A stretch of 64,000 nucleotides of DNA from Tetranychus cinnabarinus (GCA_022266195.1 WHVY01000004.1:6031501-6095500); one strand, 5' to 3'. Shown: positions 43,901 to 53,794, counted from the first letter of the stretch. Made by a program: numbers and translations. The notes: generated from the letters alone by a model not told the origin.

Positions 43901-46900
43901 TTGATGATCCATTGTTACCATTGTTTCCTCCGTTGTTATCGCTTCCGTTTGAAGATGCACCTGAGGCTGCTGCTGCTGATGATGCTGCTGAGCTTGATCC
44001 TCCATTGTTAGCATTGTTTCCTCCGTTGTTATCGCTTCCGTTTGAAGATGCACCTGAGGCTGCTGCTGCTGATGATGCTGCTGAGCTTGATGATCCATTG
44101 TTACCATTGATTCCTCCGTTGTTATTGCTTCCGTTTGAAGATGCACCTGAGGCTGCTGCTGCCGATGATGCTGCTGAGCTTGATGATCCATTGTTACCAT
44201 TGTTTCCTGCGTTGTTATTGCTTCCGTTTGAAGATGCACCTGAGGCTGCTGCTGCTGATGATGCTGCTGAGCTTGATGATCCATTGTTACCATTGTTTCC
44301 TCCGTTGTTATTGCTTCCGTTTGAAGATGCACCTGAGGCTGCTGCTGCTGATGATGCTGCTGAGCTTGATGATCCATTGTTACAATTGTTTCCTCCGTTG
44401 TTATCGCTTCCGTTTGAAGATGCACCTGAGGCTGCTGCTGCCGATGATGCTGCTGAGCTTGATGATCCATTGTTACCATTGTTTCCTCCGTTGTTATCGC
44501 TTCCGTTTGAAGATGCACCTGAGGCTGCTGCTGCTGATGATGCTGCTGAGCTTGATCCTCCATTGTTAGCATTGTTTCCTCCGTTGTTATCGCTTCCGTT
44601 TGAAGATGCACCTGAGGCTGCTGCTGCTGATGATGCTGCTGAGCTTGATGATCCATTGTTACCATTGATTCCTCCGTTGTTATTGCTTCCGTTTGAAGAT
44701 GCACCTGAGGCTGCTGCTGCTGATGATGCTGCTGAGCTTGATCCTCCATTGTTACCATTGTTACCATTGTTTCCTCCGTTGTTATCGCTTTCGTTTGAAG
44801 ATGCACCTGAGGCTGCTGCTGCTGATGATGCTGCTGAGCTTGATGATCCATTGTTACCATTGATTCCTCCGTTGTTATCGCTTTCGTTTGAAGATGCACC
44901 TGAGGCTGCTGCTGCTGATGATGCTGCTGAGCTTGATCCTCCATTGTTACCATTGTTGCCATAACCGTTTCCTCCGTTGTTATCGCTTTCGTTTGAAGAT
45001 GCACCTGAGGCTGCTGCTGCTGATGATGCTGCTGAGCTTGATGATCCATTGTTACCATTATTTCCTCCGTTGTTATCGCTTCCGTTTGAAGATGCACCTG
45101 AGGCTGCTGCTGCTGATGATGCTGCTGAGCTTGATGATCCATTGTTACCATTGTTTCCTCCGTTGTTATTGCTTCCGTTTGAAGATGCACCTGAGGCTGC
45201 TGCTGCTGATGATGCTGCTGAGCTTGATGATCCATTGTTACCATTGTTTCCTCCGTTGTTATCGCTTCCGTTTGAAGATGCACCTGAGGCTGCTGCTGCT
45301 GATGATGCTGCTGAGCTTGATGATCCATTGTTACCATTGTTTCCTCCGTTGTTATCGCTTCCGTTTGAAGATGCACCTGAGGCTGCTGCTGCTGATGATG
45401 CTGCTGAGCTTGATGATCCATTGTTACCATTTTTTCCTCCGTTGTTATCGCTTCCGTTTGAAGATGCACCTGAGGCTGCTGCTGCTGATGATGCTGCTGA
45501 GCTGGATGATCCATTGTTACCATTGTTTCCTCCGTTGTTATCGCTTTCGTTTGAAGATGCACTTGAGGCTGCTGCTGCTGCTGATGCAGCTGAGCTTGAT
45601 CCTCCATTGTTATCATTGTTGCCATAACCGTTTCCTACGTTGTTATCGCTTTCGTTTGAAGATGCACCTGAGGCTGCTGCTGCCGATGATGCTGCTGAGC
45701 TTGATAATCCATTGTTACCATTGTTTCCTCCGTTGTTATCGCTTCCGTTTGAAGATGCACCTGAGGGTGCTGCTGCCGATGATGCTGCTGAGCTTGATGA
45801 TCCATTGTTACCATTGTTTCCTCCGTTGTTATTGCTTCCGTTTGAAGATGCACCTGAGGCTGCTGCTGCCGATGATGCTGCTGAGCTTGATGATCCATTG
45901 TTACCATTGTTTCCTCCGTTGTTATCGCTTCCGTTTGAAGATGCACCTGAGGCTGCTGCTGCCGATGATGCTGCTGAGCTTGATGATCCATTGTTACCAT
46001 TGTTTCCTCCGTTGTTATCGCTTCCGTTTGAAGATGCACCTGAGGCTGCTGCTGCTGATGATGCTGCTGAGCTTGATCCTCCATTGTTAGCATTGTTTCC
46101 TCCGTTGTTATCGCTTCCGTTTGAAGATGCACCTGAGGCTGCTGCTGCTGATGATGCTGCTGAGCTTGATGATCCATTGTTACCATTGATTCCTCCGTTG
46201 TTATTGCTTCCGTTTGAAGATGCACCTGAGGCTGCTGCTGCCGATGATGCTGCTGAGCTTGATGATCCATTGTTACCATTGTTTCCTGCGTTGTTATTGC
46301 TTCCGTTTGAAGATGCACCTGAGGCTGCTGCTGCTGATGATGCTGCTGAGCTTGATGATCCATTGTTACCATTGTTTCCTCCGTTGTTATTGCTTCCGTT
46401 TGAAGATGCACCTGAGGCTGCTGCTGCTGATGATGCTGCTGAGCTTGATCCTCCATTGTTAGCATTGTTTCCTCCGTTGTTATCGCTTCCGTTTGAAGAT
46501 GCACCTGAGGCTGCTGCTGCTGATGATGCTGCTGAGCTTGATCCTCCATTGTTATCATTGTTGCCATAACCGTTTCCTACGTTGTTATCGCTTTCGTTTG
46601 AAGATGCACCTGAGGCTGCTGCTGCCGATGATGCTGCTGAGCTTGATGATCCATTGTTACCATTGTTTCCTCCGTTGTTATCGCTTCCGTTTGAAGATGC
46701 ACCTGAGGGTGCTGCTGCCGATGATGCTGCTGAGCTTGATGATCCATTGTTACCATTGTTTCCTCCGTTGTTATTGCTTCCGTTTGAAGATGCACCTGAG
46801 GCTGCTGCTGCCGATGATGCTGCTGAGCTTGATGATCCATTGTTACCATTGTTTCCTCCGTTGTTATCGCTTCCGTTTGAAGATGCACCTGAGGCTGCTG

Positions 46901-49900
46901 CTGCCGATGATGCTGCTGAGCTTGATGATCCATTGTTACCATTGTTTCCTCCGTTGTTATCGCTTCCGTTTGAAGATGCACCTGAGGCTGCTGCTGCTGA
47001 TGATGCTGCTGAGCTTGATCCTCCATTGTTAGCATTGTTTCCTCCGTTGTTATCGCTTCCGTTTGAAGATGCACCTGAGGCTGCTGCTGCTGATGATGCT
47101 GCTGAGCTTGATGATCCATTGTTACCATTGATTCCTCCGTTGTTATTGCTTCCGTTTGAAGATGCACCTGAGGCTGCTGCTGCCGATGATGCTGCTGAGC
47201 TTGATGATCCATTGTTACCATTGTTTCCTGCGTTGTTATTGCTTCCGTTTGAAGATGCACCTGAGGCTGCTGCTGCTGATGATGCTGCTGAGCTTGATGA
47301 TCCATTGTTACCATTGTTTCCTCCGTTGTTATTGCTTCCGTTTGAAGATGCACCTGAGGCTGCTGCTGCTGATGATGCTGCTGAGCTTGATGATCCATTG
47401 TTACCATTGTTTCCTCCGTTGTTATCGCTTCCGTTTGAAGATGCACCTGAGGCTGCTGCTGCCGATGATGCTGCTGAGCTTGATGATCCATTGTTACCAT
47501 TGTTTCCTCCGTTGTTATCGCTTCCGTTTGAAGATGCACCTGAGGCTGCTGCTGCTGATGATGCTGCTGAGCTTGATCCTCCATTGTTAGCATTGTTTCC
47601 TCCGTTGTTATCGCTTCCGTTTGAAGATGCACCTGAGGCTGCTGCTGCTGATGATGCTGCTGAGCTTGATGATCCATTGTTACCATTGATTCCTCCGTTG
47701 TTATTGCTTCCGTTTGAAGATGCACCTGAGGCTGCTGCTGCTGATGATGCTGCTGAGCTTGATCCTCCATTGTTACCATTGTTGCCATAACCGTTTCCTC
47801 CGTTGTTATCGCTTTCGTTTGAAGATGCACCTGAGGCTGCTGCTGCTGATGATGCTGCTGAGCTTGATGATCCATTGTTACCATTGATTCCTCCGTTGTT
47901 ATCGCTTTCGTTTGAAGATGCACCTGAGGCTGCTGCTGCTGATGATGCTGCTGAGCTTGATCCTCCATTGTTACCATTGTTGCCATAACCGTTTCCTCCG
48001 TTGTTATCGCTTTCGTTTGAAGATGCACCTGAGGCTGCTGCTGCTGATGATGCTGCTGAGCTTGATGATCCATTGTTACCACTATTTCCTCCGTTGTTAT
48101 CGCTTCCGTTTGAAGATGCACCTGAGGCTGCTGCTGCTGATGATGCTGCTGAGCTTGATGATCCATTGTTACCATTGTTTCCTCCGTTGTTATTGCTTCC
48201 GTTTGAAGATGCACCTGAGGCTGCTGCTGCTGATGATGCTGCTGAGCTTGATGATCCATTGTTACCATTGTTTCCTCCGTTGTTATCGCTTCCGTTTGAA
48301 GATGCACCTGAGGCTGCTGCTGCTGATGATGCTGCTGAGCTTGATGATCCATTGTTACCATTGTTTCCTCCGTTGTTATCGCTTCCGTTTGAAGATGCAC
48401 CTGAGGCTGCTGCTGCTGATGATGCTGCTGAGCTTGATGATCCATTGTTACCATTTTTTCCTCCGTTGTTATCGCTTCCGTTTGAAGATGCACCTGAGGC
48501 TGCTGCTGCTGATGATGCTGCTGAGCTGGATGATCCATTGTTACCATTGTTTCCTCCGTTGTTATCGCTTTCGTTTGAAGATGCACCTGAGGCTGCTGCT
48601 GCTGCTGATGCAGCTGAGCTTGATCCTCCATTGTTATCATTGTTGCCATAACCGTTTCCTCCGTTGTTATCGCTTTCGTTTGAAGATGCACTTGAGGCTG
48701 CTGCTGCTGATGCTGAGCTTGATCCTCCATTGTTATCATTGTTGCCATAACCGTTTCCTACGTTGTTATCGCTTTCGTTTGAAGATGCACCTGAGGCTGC
48801 TGCTGCTGATGATGCTGCTGAGCTTGATGATCCATTGTTACCATTGTTTCCTCCGTTGTTATCGCTTCCGTTTGAAGATGCACCTGAGGCTGCTGCTGCC
48901 GATGATGCTGCTGAGCTTGATGATCCATTGTTACCATTGTTTCCTCCGTTGTTATTGCTTCCGTTTGAAGATGCACCTGAGGCTGCTGCTGCTGATGATG
49001 CTGCTGAGCTTGATCCTCCATTGTTACCATTGTTGCCATAACCGTTTCCTCCGTTGTTATCGCTTTCGTTTGAAGATGCACCTGAGGCTGCTGCTGCTGA
49101 TGATGCTGCTGAGCTTGATCCTCCATTGTTACCATTGTTGCCATAACCGTTTCCTCCGTTGTTATCGCTTTCGTTTGAAGATGCACCTGACGCTGCTGCT
49201 GCTGATGATGCTGCTGAGCTTGATGATCCATTGTTACCATTATTTTCTCCGTTGTTATCGCTTCCGTTTGAAGATGCACCTGAGGCTGCTGCTGCTGATG
49301 ATGCTGCTGAGCTTGATGATCCATTGTTACCATTGTTTCCTCCGTTGTTATTGCTTCCGTTTGAAGATGCACCTGAGGCTGCTGCTGCTGATGATGCTGC
49401 TGAGCTTGATGATCCATTGTTACCATTGTTTCCTCCGTTGTTATCGCTTCCGTTTGAAGATGCACCTGAGGCTGCTGCTGCTGATGATGCTGCTGAGCTT
49501 GATGATCCATTGTTACCATTGTTTCCTCCGTTGTTATCGCTTCCGTTTGAAGATGCACCTGAGGCTGCTGCTGCTGCTGATGATGCTGAGCTTGATCCTC
49601 CATTGTTATCATTGTTGCCATAACCGTTTCCTCCGTTGTTATCGCTTCCGTTTGAAGATGCACTTGAGGCTGCTGCTGCTGATGCTGAGCTTGATCCTCC
49701 ATTGTTATCATTGTTGCCATAATTGTTTCCTCCGTTGTTATCGCTTCCGTTTGAAGATGCACTTGAGGCTGCTGCTGCTGATGCTAAGCTTGATCCTCCA
49801 TTGTTATCATTGTTGCCATAACCGTTTCCTCTGTTGTTATCGCTTTCGTTTGAAGATGCACCTGAGGCTGCTGCTGCTGATGATGCTGCTGAGCTTGATG

Positions 49901-51962
49901 ATCCATTGTTACCATTGTTTCCTCCGTTGTTATCGCTTCCGTTTGAAGATGCACTTGAGGCTGCTGCTGCTGATGCTGAGCTTGATCCTCCATTGTTATC
50001 ATTGTTGCCATAACCGTTTCCTCTGTTGTTATCGCTTTCGTTTGAAGATGCACCTGAGGCTGCTGCTGCTGATGATGCTGCTGAGCTTGATGATCCATTG
50101 TTACCATTGTTTCCTCCGTTGTTATCGCTTTCGTTTGAAGATGCACCTGAGGCTGCTGCTGCTGATGATGCTGCTGAGCTTGATCCTCCATTGTTATCAT
50201 TGTTGCCATAACCGTTTCCTCCGTTGTTATCGCTTCCGTTTGAAGATGCACTTGAGGCTGCTGCTGCTGATGCTGAGCTTGATCCTCCATTGTTATCATT
50301 GTTGCCATAACCGTTTCCTCCGTTGTTATCGCTTCCGTTTGAAGATGCACTTGAGGCTGCTGCTGCTGATGCTGAGCTTGATCCTCCATTGTTATCATTG
50401 TTGCCATAATTGTTTCCTCCGTTGTTATCGCTTCCGCTTGAAGATGCACCTGAGGCTGCTGCTGCTGATGCTGAGCTTGATCCTCCATTGTTATCATTGT
50501 TGCCATAATTGTTTCCTCCGTTGTTATCGCTTCCGTTTGAAGATGCACCTGAGGCTGCTGCTGCTGATGATGCTGCTGAGCTTGATCCTCCATTGTTATC
50601 ATTGTTGCCATAACCGTTTCCTCCGTTGTTATCGCTTCCGTTTGAAGATGCACCTGAGGCTGCTGCTGCTGATGATGCTGCTGAGCTTGATGATCCATTG
50701 TTACCATTGTTTCCTCCGTTGTTATCGCTTCCGTTTGAAGATGCACTTGAGGCTGCTGATGATGCTGCTGAGCTTGATCCTCCATTGTTATCATTGTTGC
50801 CATAATTGTTTCCTCCGTTGTTATCGCTTCCGTTTGAAGATGCACTTGAGGCTGCTGCTGCTGATGCTGAGCTTGATCCTCCATTGTTATCATTGTTGCC
50901 ATAACCGTTTCCTCTGTTGTTATCGCTTTCGTTTGAAGATGCACCTGAGGCTGCTGCTGCTGATGATGCTGCTGAGCTTGATCCTCCATTGTTATCATTG
51001 TTGCCATAATTGTTTCCTCCGTTGTTATCGCTTCCGTTTGAAGATGCACTTGAGGCTGCTGCTGCTGATGCTGAGCTTGATCCTCCATTGTTATCATTGT
51101 TACCATAACCGTTTCCGGCGTTGTTATCGCTTTTGTTTGAAGATGCTCCTGAGGCTGCTGCTGCTGCTGCTGAGCTTGATCCTCCATTGTTATCATTGTT
51201 GCCATAACCGTTTCCTCCGTTGTTACTACTACCGTTGTCAGATTTGTCTGAAGATGATGAATCTGAGTTAGATCCTTCATTGTTACTATTGTTGCTGTTT
51301 CCGTCACTGTTACCGCTACCGGTGTCTGAGCTCTCTGAAGATGTATCTGAGCGTGCTGATGCTGAGCTTGATGATCCTTTGTTTGCGCCATTGTTGTTAG
51401 ATGCGGCTGATGATGATGAACCAGCTACTGCTGATGTTGCTGTTGAGCTTGATCCTTCATTGCTATCATTGTTATTATAACTGTTTCCTCCATCATTACC
51501 GCTACCGGTGTCAGATGCGTCTGAAGATGCATCTGAGGCTACTGATACTGAGCTTGATGATCCATTGCTATCATTGTTACTATGACTGTTTCCTCCATCA
51601 TTACCGCTACCTGTGTCAGATGCGTCTGAATATACATCTGAGGCTGTTGATGCTGAGCTTGATGATCCATCATTGTTGCTACCATCGTATTCATCGTATC
51701 CATCGTCTCCACCATAGTTCATAGCATTTGCAGTGGCACTTGAGTCGGCTGCTGAATCGGCACTTGAACCACTTCCTCCATTCTCTGTATCTGCGTCGGA
51801 ACCAGCAATTGCGTTGCTACTGCCCATAACATTTGACACGATTCCCATTGGCATTTTTACGTCCAATCCCATGTCTGGAACTGGGCCCATAGATCGGGTA
51901 GAAACATAATTAGTTGCTGTAATAGCAAGGATTAGTAAATTCAAATACATTTTAAAAACCAT
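40989..51962 (-). CDS. Spider-mite-type silk fibroin, giant repetitive secreted protein
   Basis: A single open frame of 3657 residues. Met1 or Met5 begins a signal peptide (MYLNLLILAITATNY), followed by a short Met/Pro/Val-containing segment. Next come Asp/Thr-bearing divergent units (about residues 80-240), then about 110 units of 31-33 residues. Each unit alternates a Ser/Ala block (SSAASSAAAASGASS) with an Asn/Gly linker (DNNGGNNGNNG or NGYGNNDNNGG). The C-terminus is a non-repetitive Lys/Gln/Ala-rich region (from about residue 3535) ending MPMTVSLF. Ala/Ser blocks separated by Gly/Asn spacers are the arrangement of structural silks, and serine-rich fibroins are known from the spider mite genome. 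The protein should be secreted and assembled in the silk glands. There is one Cys (residue 2527) and essentially no aromatic residues besides linker Tyr. A TATA box and AATAAA fit a strongly transcribed gene. Long ORFs in other frames arise from the stop-free 93-bp unit. Confidence 0.85.
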   Translation of the reverse strand: MVFKMYLNLLILAITATNYVSTRSMGPVPDMGLDVKMPMGIVSNVMGSSNAIAGSDADTENGGSGSSADSAADSSATANAMNYGGDDGYDEYDGSNNDGSSSSASTASDVYSDASDTGSGNDGGNSHSNNDSNGSSSSVSVASDASSDASDTGSGNDGGNSYNNNDSNEGSSSTATSAVAGSSSSAASNNNGANKGSSSSASARSDTSSESSDTGSGNSDGNSNNSNNEGSNSDSSSSDKSDNGSSNNGGNGYGNNDNNGGSSSAAAAAASGASSNKSDNNAGNGYGNNDNNGGSSSASAAAASSASSNGSDNNGGNNYGNNDNNGGSSSAASSAAAASGASSNESDNNRGNGYGNNDNNGGSSSASAAAASSASSNGSDNNGGNNYGNNDNNGGSSSAASSAASSASSNGSDNNGGNNGNNGSSSSAASSAAAASGASSNGSDNNGGNGYGNNDNNGGSSSAASSAAAASGASSNGSDNNGGNNYGNNDNNGGSSSASAAAASGASSSGSDNNGGNNYGNNDNNGGSSSASAAAASSASSNGSDNNGGNGYGNNDNNGGSSSASAAAASSASSNGSDNNGGNGYGNNDNNGGSSSAASSAAAASGASSNESDNNGGNNGNNGSSSSAASSAAAASGASSNESDNNRGNGYGNNDNNGGSSSASAAAASSASSNGSDNNGGNNGNNGSSSSAASSAAAASGASSNESDNNRGNGYGNNDNNGGSSLASAAAASSASSNGSDNNGGNNYGNNDNNGGSSSASAAAASSASSNGSDNNGGNGYGNNDNNGGSSSASSAAAAASGASSNGSDNNGGNNGNNGSSSSAASSAAAASGASSNGSDNNGGNNGNNGSSSSAASSAAAASGASSNGSNNNGGNNGNNGSSSSAASSAAAASGASSNGSDNNGENNGNNGSSSSAASSAAAASGASSNESDNNGGNGYGNNGNNGGSSSAASSAAAASGASSNESDNNGGNGYGNNGNNGGSSSAASSAAAASGASSNGSNNNGGNNGNNGSSSSAASSAAAASGASSNGSDNNGGNNGNNGSSSSAASSAAAASGASSNESDNNVGNGYGNNDNNGGSSSASAAAASSASSNESDNNGGNGYGNNDNNGGSSSAASAAAAASGASSNESDNNGGNNGNNGSSSSAASSAAAASGASSNGSDNNGGKNGNNGSSSSAASSAAAASGASSNGSDNNGGNNGNNGSSSSAASSAAAASGASSNGSDNNGGNNGNNGSSSSAASSAAAASGASSNGSNNNGGNNGNNGSSSSAASSAAAASGASSNGSDNNGGNSGNNGSSSSAASSAAAASGASSNESDNNGGNGYGNNGNNGGSSSAASSAAAASGASSNESDNNGGINGNNGSSSSAASSAAAASGASSNESDNNGGNGYGNNGNNGGSSSAASSAAAASGASSNGSNNNGGINGNNGSSSSAASSAAAASGASSNGSDNNGGNNANNGGSSSAASSAAAASGASSNGSDNNGGNNGNNGSSSSAASSAAAASGASSNGSDNNGGNNGNNGSSSSAASSAAAASGASSNGSNNNGGNNGNNGSSSSAASSAAAASGASSNGSNNNAGNNGNNGSSSSAASSAAAASGASSNGSNNNGGINGNNGSSSSAASSAAAASGASSNGSDNNGGNNANNGGSSSAASSAAAASGASSNGSDNNGGNNGNNGSSSSAASSAAAASGASSNGSDNNGGNNGNNGSSSSAASSAAAASGASSNGSNNNGGNNGNNGSSSSAASSAAAPSGASSNGSDNNGGNNGNNGSSSSAASSAAAASGASSNESDNNVGNGYGNNDNNGGSSSAASSAAAASGASSNGSDNNGGNNANNGGSSSAASSAAAASGASSNGSNNNGGNNGNNGSSSSAASSAAAASGASSNGSNNNAGNNGNNGSSSSAASSAAAASGASSNGSNNNGGINGNNGSSSSAASSAAAASGASSNGSDNNGGNNANNGGSSSAASSAAAASGASSNGSDNNGGNNGNNGSSSSAASSAAAASGASSNGSDNNGGNNGNNGSSSSAASSAAAASGASSNGSNNNGGNNGNNGSSSSAASSAAAPSGASSNGSDNNGGNNGNNGLSSSAASSAAAASGASSNESDNNVGNGYGNNDNNGGSSSAASAAAAASSASSNESDNNGGNNGNNGSSSSAASSAAAASGASSNGSDNNGGKNGNNGSSSSAASSAAAASGASSNGSDNNGGNNGNNGSSSSAASSAAAASGASSNGSDNNGGNNGNNGSSSSAASSAAAASGASSNGSNNNGGNNGNNGSSSSAASSAAAASGASSNGSDNNGGNNGNNGSSSSAASSAAAASGASSNESDNNGGNGYGNNGNNGGSSSAASSAAAASGASSNESDNNGGINGNNGSSSSAASSAAAASGASSNESDNNGGNNGNNGNNGGSSSAASSAAAASGASSNGSNNNGGINGNNGSSSSAASSAAAASGASSNGSDNNGGNNANNGGSSSAASSAAAASGASSNGSDNNGGNNGNNGSSSSAASSAAAASGASSNGSDNNGGNNCNNGSSSSAASSAAAASGASSNGSNNNGGNNGNNGSSSSAASSAAAASGASSNGSNNNAGNNGNNGSSSSAASSAAAASGASSNGSNNNGGINGNNGSSSSAASSAAAASGASSNGSDNNGGNNANNGGSSSAASSAAAASGASSNGSDNNGGNNGNNGSSSSAASSAAAASGASSNGSDNNGGNNGNNGSSSSAASSAAAASGASSNGSDNNGGNNGNNGSSSSAASSAAAASGASSNGSNNNGGNNGNNGSSSSAASSAAAASGASSNGSDNNGGNNGNNGSSSSAASSAAAASGASSNGSNNNGGNNGNNGSSSSAASSAAAASGASSNGSDNNGGNNGNNGSSSSAASSAAAASGASSNGSNNNGGNNGNNGSSSSAASSAAAASGASSNGSNNNGGNNGNNGSSSSAASSAAAASGASSNGSDNNGGNNGNNGSSSSAASSAAAASGASSNGSNNNGGNNGNNGSSSSAASSAAAASGASSNGSDNNGGNNGNNGSSSSAASSAAAASGASSNGSDNNGGNNGNNGSSSSAASSAAAASGASSNGSNNNGGNNGNNGSSSSAASSAAAASGASSNGSDNNGGNNGNNGSSSSAASSAAAASGASSNGSNNNGGNNGNNGSSSSAASSAAAASGASSNGSNNNGGNNGNNGSSSSAASSAAAASGASSNGSDNNGGNNGNNGSSSSAASSAAAASGASSNGSNNNGGNNGNNGSSSSAASSAAAASGASSNGSDNNGGNNGNNGSSSSAASSAAAASGASSNGSNNNGGNNGNKSGSSAATSSAASASGASSNGVSKNGGNNNNNGSSGSAAGASSNGSDNNGGNNGNNESSSSAASSAAAASGASSNGSNNNGGNNGNNGSSSSAASSAAAASGASSNGSNNNGGNNGNNGSSSSAASSAAAASGASSNGSDNNGGNNGNNGSSSSAASSAAAASGASSNGSNNNGGNNGNKSGSSAATSSAASASGASSNGVSKNGGNNNNNGSSGSAAGAASNASSNKGRNTGNSSGASSVAGASNASGKKVNNAGSSSTAGSGNNGGNGQKSGQAVSNGSAASSAAAASADNGNAKKGGKQGNGKGNAAAAAAAASSSSGNGSKSGKNPAKQGIIPAMMSKIPVTMPMTVSLF
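41396..51270 (-). repeat. 93-99 bp tandem repeat array with higher-order repeats inside the fibroin
   Basis: Unit lengths are multiples of three (31-33 codons). Higher-order copies were recognised by rare variants. A 537-bp step repeats the variant linker units near 41404 and 41941. A 942-bp step links 45631 to 46573, both carrying the rare GAGGGTGCT. A step of about 3.02 kb links 44.0-45.6 kb to 47.0-48.65 kb, both with the CCATTTTTTCC and CAGCTGAGC variants. Confidence 0.9.
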
Positions 51963-52036
51963 TTTGAAATTTTTGTTTTTTAACTTTGCTTATCTCAAGT
52001 TGAGATGATATGATTTTTAGTTAACGAAGTGCTGTG

Positions 52037-52043
52037 TTTTATA
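52037..52043 (-). promoter_or_regulatory. TATA box of the fibroin gene
   Basis: TATAAAA on the minus strand, preceded by AC and followed by CACAGCAC. It lies about 75 bp before the ATG. An initiator-like ATCATATCATC about 28 bp downstream gives a plausible start site and a 5' UTR of about 45 nt. Confidence 0.65.
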
Positions 52044-52781
52044 GTAAATTTTATGGCGTCTGATTAAACATATTCTCAATTTGGAAACGGAAATACATCC
52101 AATAACAGTCTCTTTGTTTAGTTACTGTATTTGTTCTGGAATGCACAGTCTCAAAACATAATGCAAGTAGAAGTTACTAAAACATCAACATCAGCATCTG
52201 GTTAAACGCTTTTCCAATTTGATATCAAATACAGATAATTTTCTTGTTCAATCATTTGTATTTGCTTTGGAATTTAGCTCATCAAAATAAACAATAGTCA
52301 GCATTTAGCATAGCAATGATTATAAACATTCAATAAACAGTCTTTAAATGTCATAGCAATGTTTGCCCAATGTCTCATCATTAACATGCATTTTACAATA
52401 TTTTTGTCTGTTTTTTTGGGCAAAAACTCGTCTTGACACTAGCATTTAATTTCCAAATGAAATCGAAAGATTAATTGTCTGAGCGTAATTCTAACACGGT
52501 TTGCAAGATTATCAGTCTCACTAGAAATAGTAATAATTAATAACTTATTTATACTTTTTAATCTCTAGATTAGTCATTGAATCTGCATTCCTCAAAAAAA
52601 TTGTTACTAGTTACATTTTCAATCGTCAAGTCATGTGTATTGTATTTGAAGATATTTCAGTTGGCAGTGTTTTGTTTCTTGATTTATGACTAACCTGTTT
52701 TTTTCTTATTTAATTAAGTTTATTCAGCAAAGAGTAATTAAGTTAACTAGGATAGCACTTTTTTATGTTACTTAAGTATAC

Positions 52782-52915
52782 ACAAAGAGATGGCATTATC
52801 ATTCACACAATTGACAGTCGAAAATCTTTCTAGTTGTCTGATCTAGTGCGCAAACTTCAGGATCAAAAAGTCACAAATTACCAACACTTGATCAGAAAAC
52901 TCCAATATTCAACAT
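52782..52915 (+). repeat. 134-bp direct repeat flanking the fibroin gene, 5'-side copy
   Basis: Near-identical to 40669-40802 and in the same orientation. Similarity stops abruptly at both ends (ACAAAGAGATGG to TTCAACAT). It lies about 820 bp upstream of the fibroin ATG. Confidence 0.9.
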
Positions 52916-53794
52916 TTGTAGATATTGCAGATTGAATTTAGCCCCCTTTGCCAAAATTAGTAGCCATTGATTCGAATAGATGTCGATTAAACTAAAATCA
53001 AGCCTCATGGCTGATTGTGAATACATTTAATTAAACCATTAAAAGTTGTGAGACTTCAAAAAATAAAATTAAAAACAATAAAAAACTATATTGTCAAAAG
53101 AGAAAATATTAAATCTAAAAATAAAACAAATTCAATATTCTTATTTTGTCTTGTCGTGTGGCTAAACTGGTTCAGATATCACGATACCATGATATTTTAT
53201 TACAAATCAGTCAATTTTTAGCGTAAGAAGCTCAACAGCCAGCAAACAGGCAAACATGGTTCACCAACATTATTTTTTATAGTCTTATAGTATTATAATA
53301 AATGGGACAATTGAAACTTTTTGTTGAATTTTCTTTGCTCTGATGTACTTAAAAGAATGAAAACTTACGAGCGAACACAATTATTAGTATTGATACTTAT
53401 ACTCAAAGCTTATTCAATGAAACTACAAAATTAGAAATGAATAATTTTATGTTTATTGTTTATTCGCATTCGTTTATTGATTTGATCAGAAATGAAAAGA
53501 TTGATTATTAAATATTCGTAATGATAACAAAAGTCATAGTTTATCATCGATCATGTATTAGACCATATGATTGATGCATTTGTTTTTATGAAGGTGAATT
53601 GATTAGTGAATGGACACATGTTGTAAACATAATGTGAACTCATTCAGAAGCAATAATTTTCATTCTTTTATTGCAAGCATAATGAATTGTCTTGTCTTTG
53701 GCAAATGAAAACATACCAGGTTATTCAAAGTGACTTGATATGAGCCAGCGAAATATAGCCAAGTTATCGTTTCGTTAAGATTTTAAATGAAAAG

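Larger units (their letters stand above)
51963..53794. other. Fibroin promoter and upstream flank of the receptor array
   Basis: It holds the fibroin TATA box (52037-52043), the second 134-bp repeat (52782-52915) and, at about 53440-53580, the upstream module shared with the other receptor genes. No ORF of note. Confidence 0.55.

Noticed and set aside
41029..44964. Very long open frames on the plus strand and in another minus frame across the fibroin array (for example a 1311-codon plus-strand frame and a 1431-codon minus-strand frame).
   Set aside because: The 93-bp unit has no stop codon in these frames, so it stays open by repetition. They lack signal peptides, termini and family features; only the frame starting at 51962 has a signal peptide, a promoter and unique ends.
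41396..51270. Regular repeats resembling a CRISPR or satellite array.
   Set aside because: The units are coding, multiples of three, lack unique spacers and lie inside one open frame in a eukaryotic genome.
40669..52915. The 134-bp direct repeats as LTRs of a retrotransposon carrying the fibroin.
   Set aside because: No TG...CA ends, primer binding site, polypurine tract, gag or pol sequence lies between them; the repeat is also very short for an LTR.
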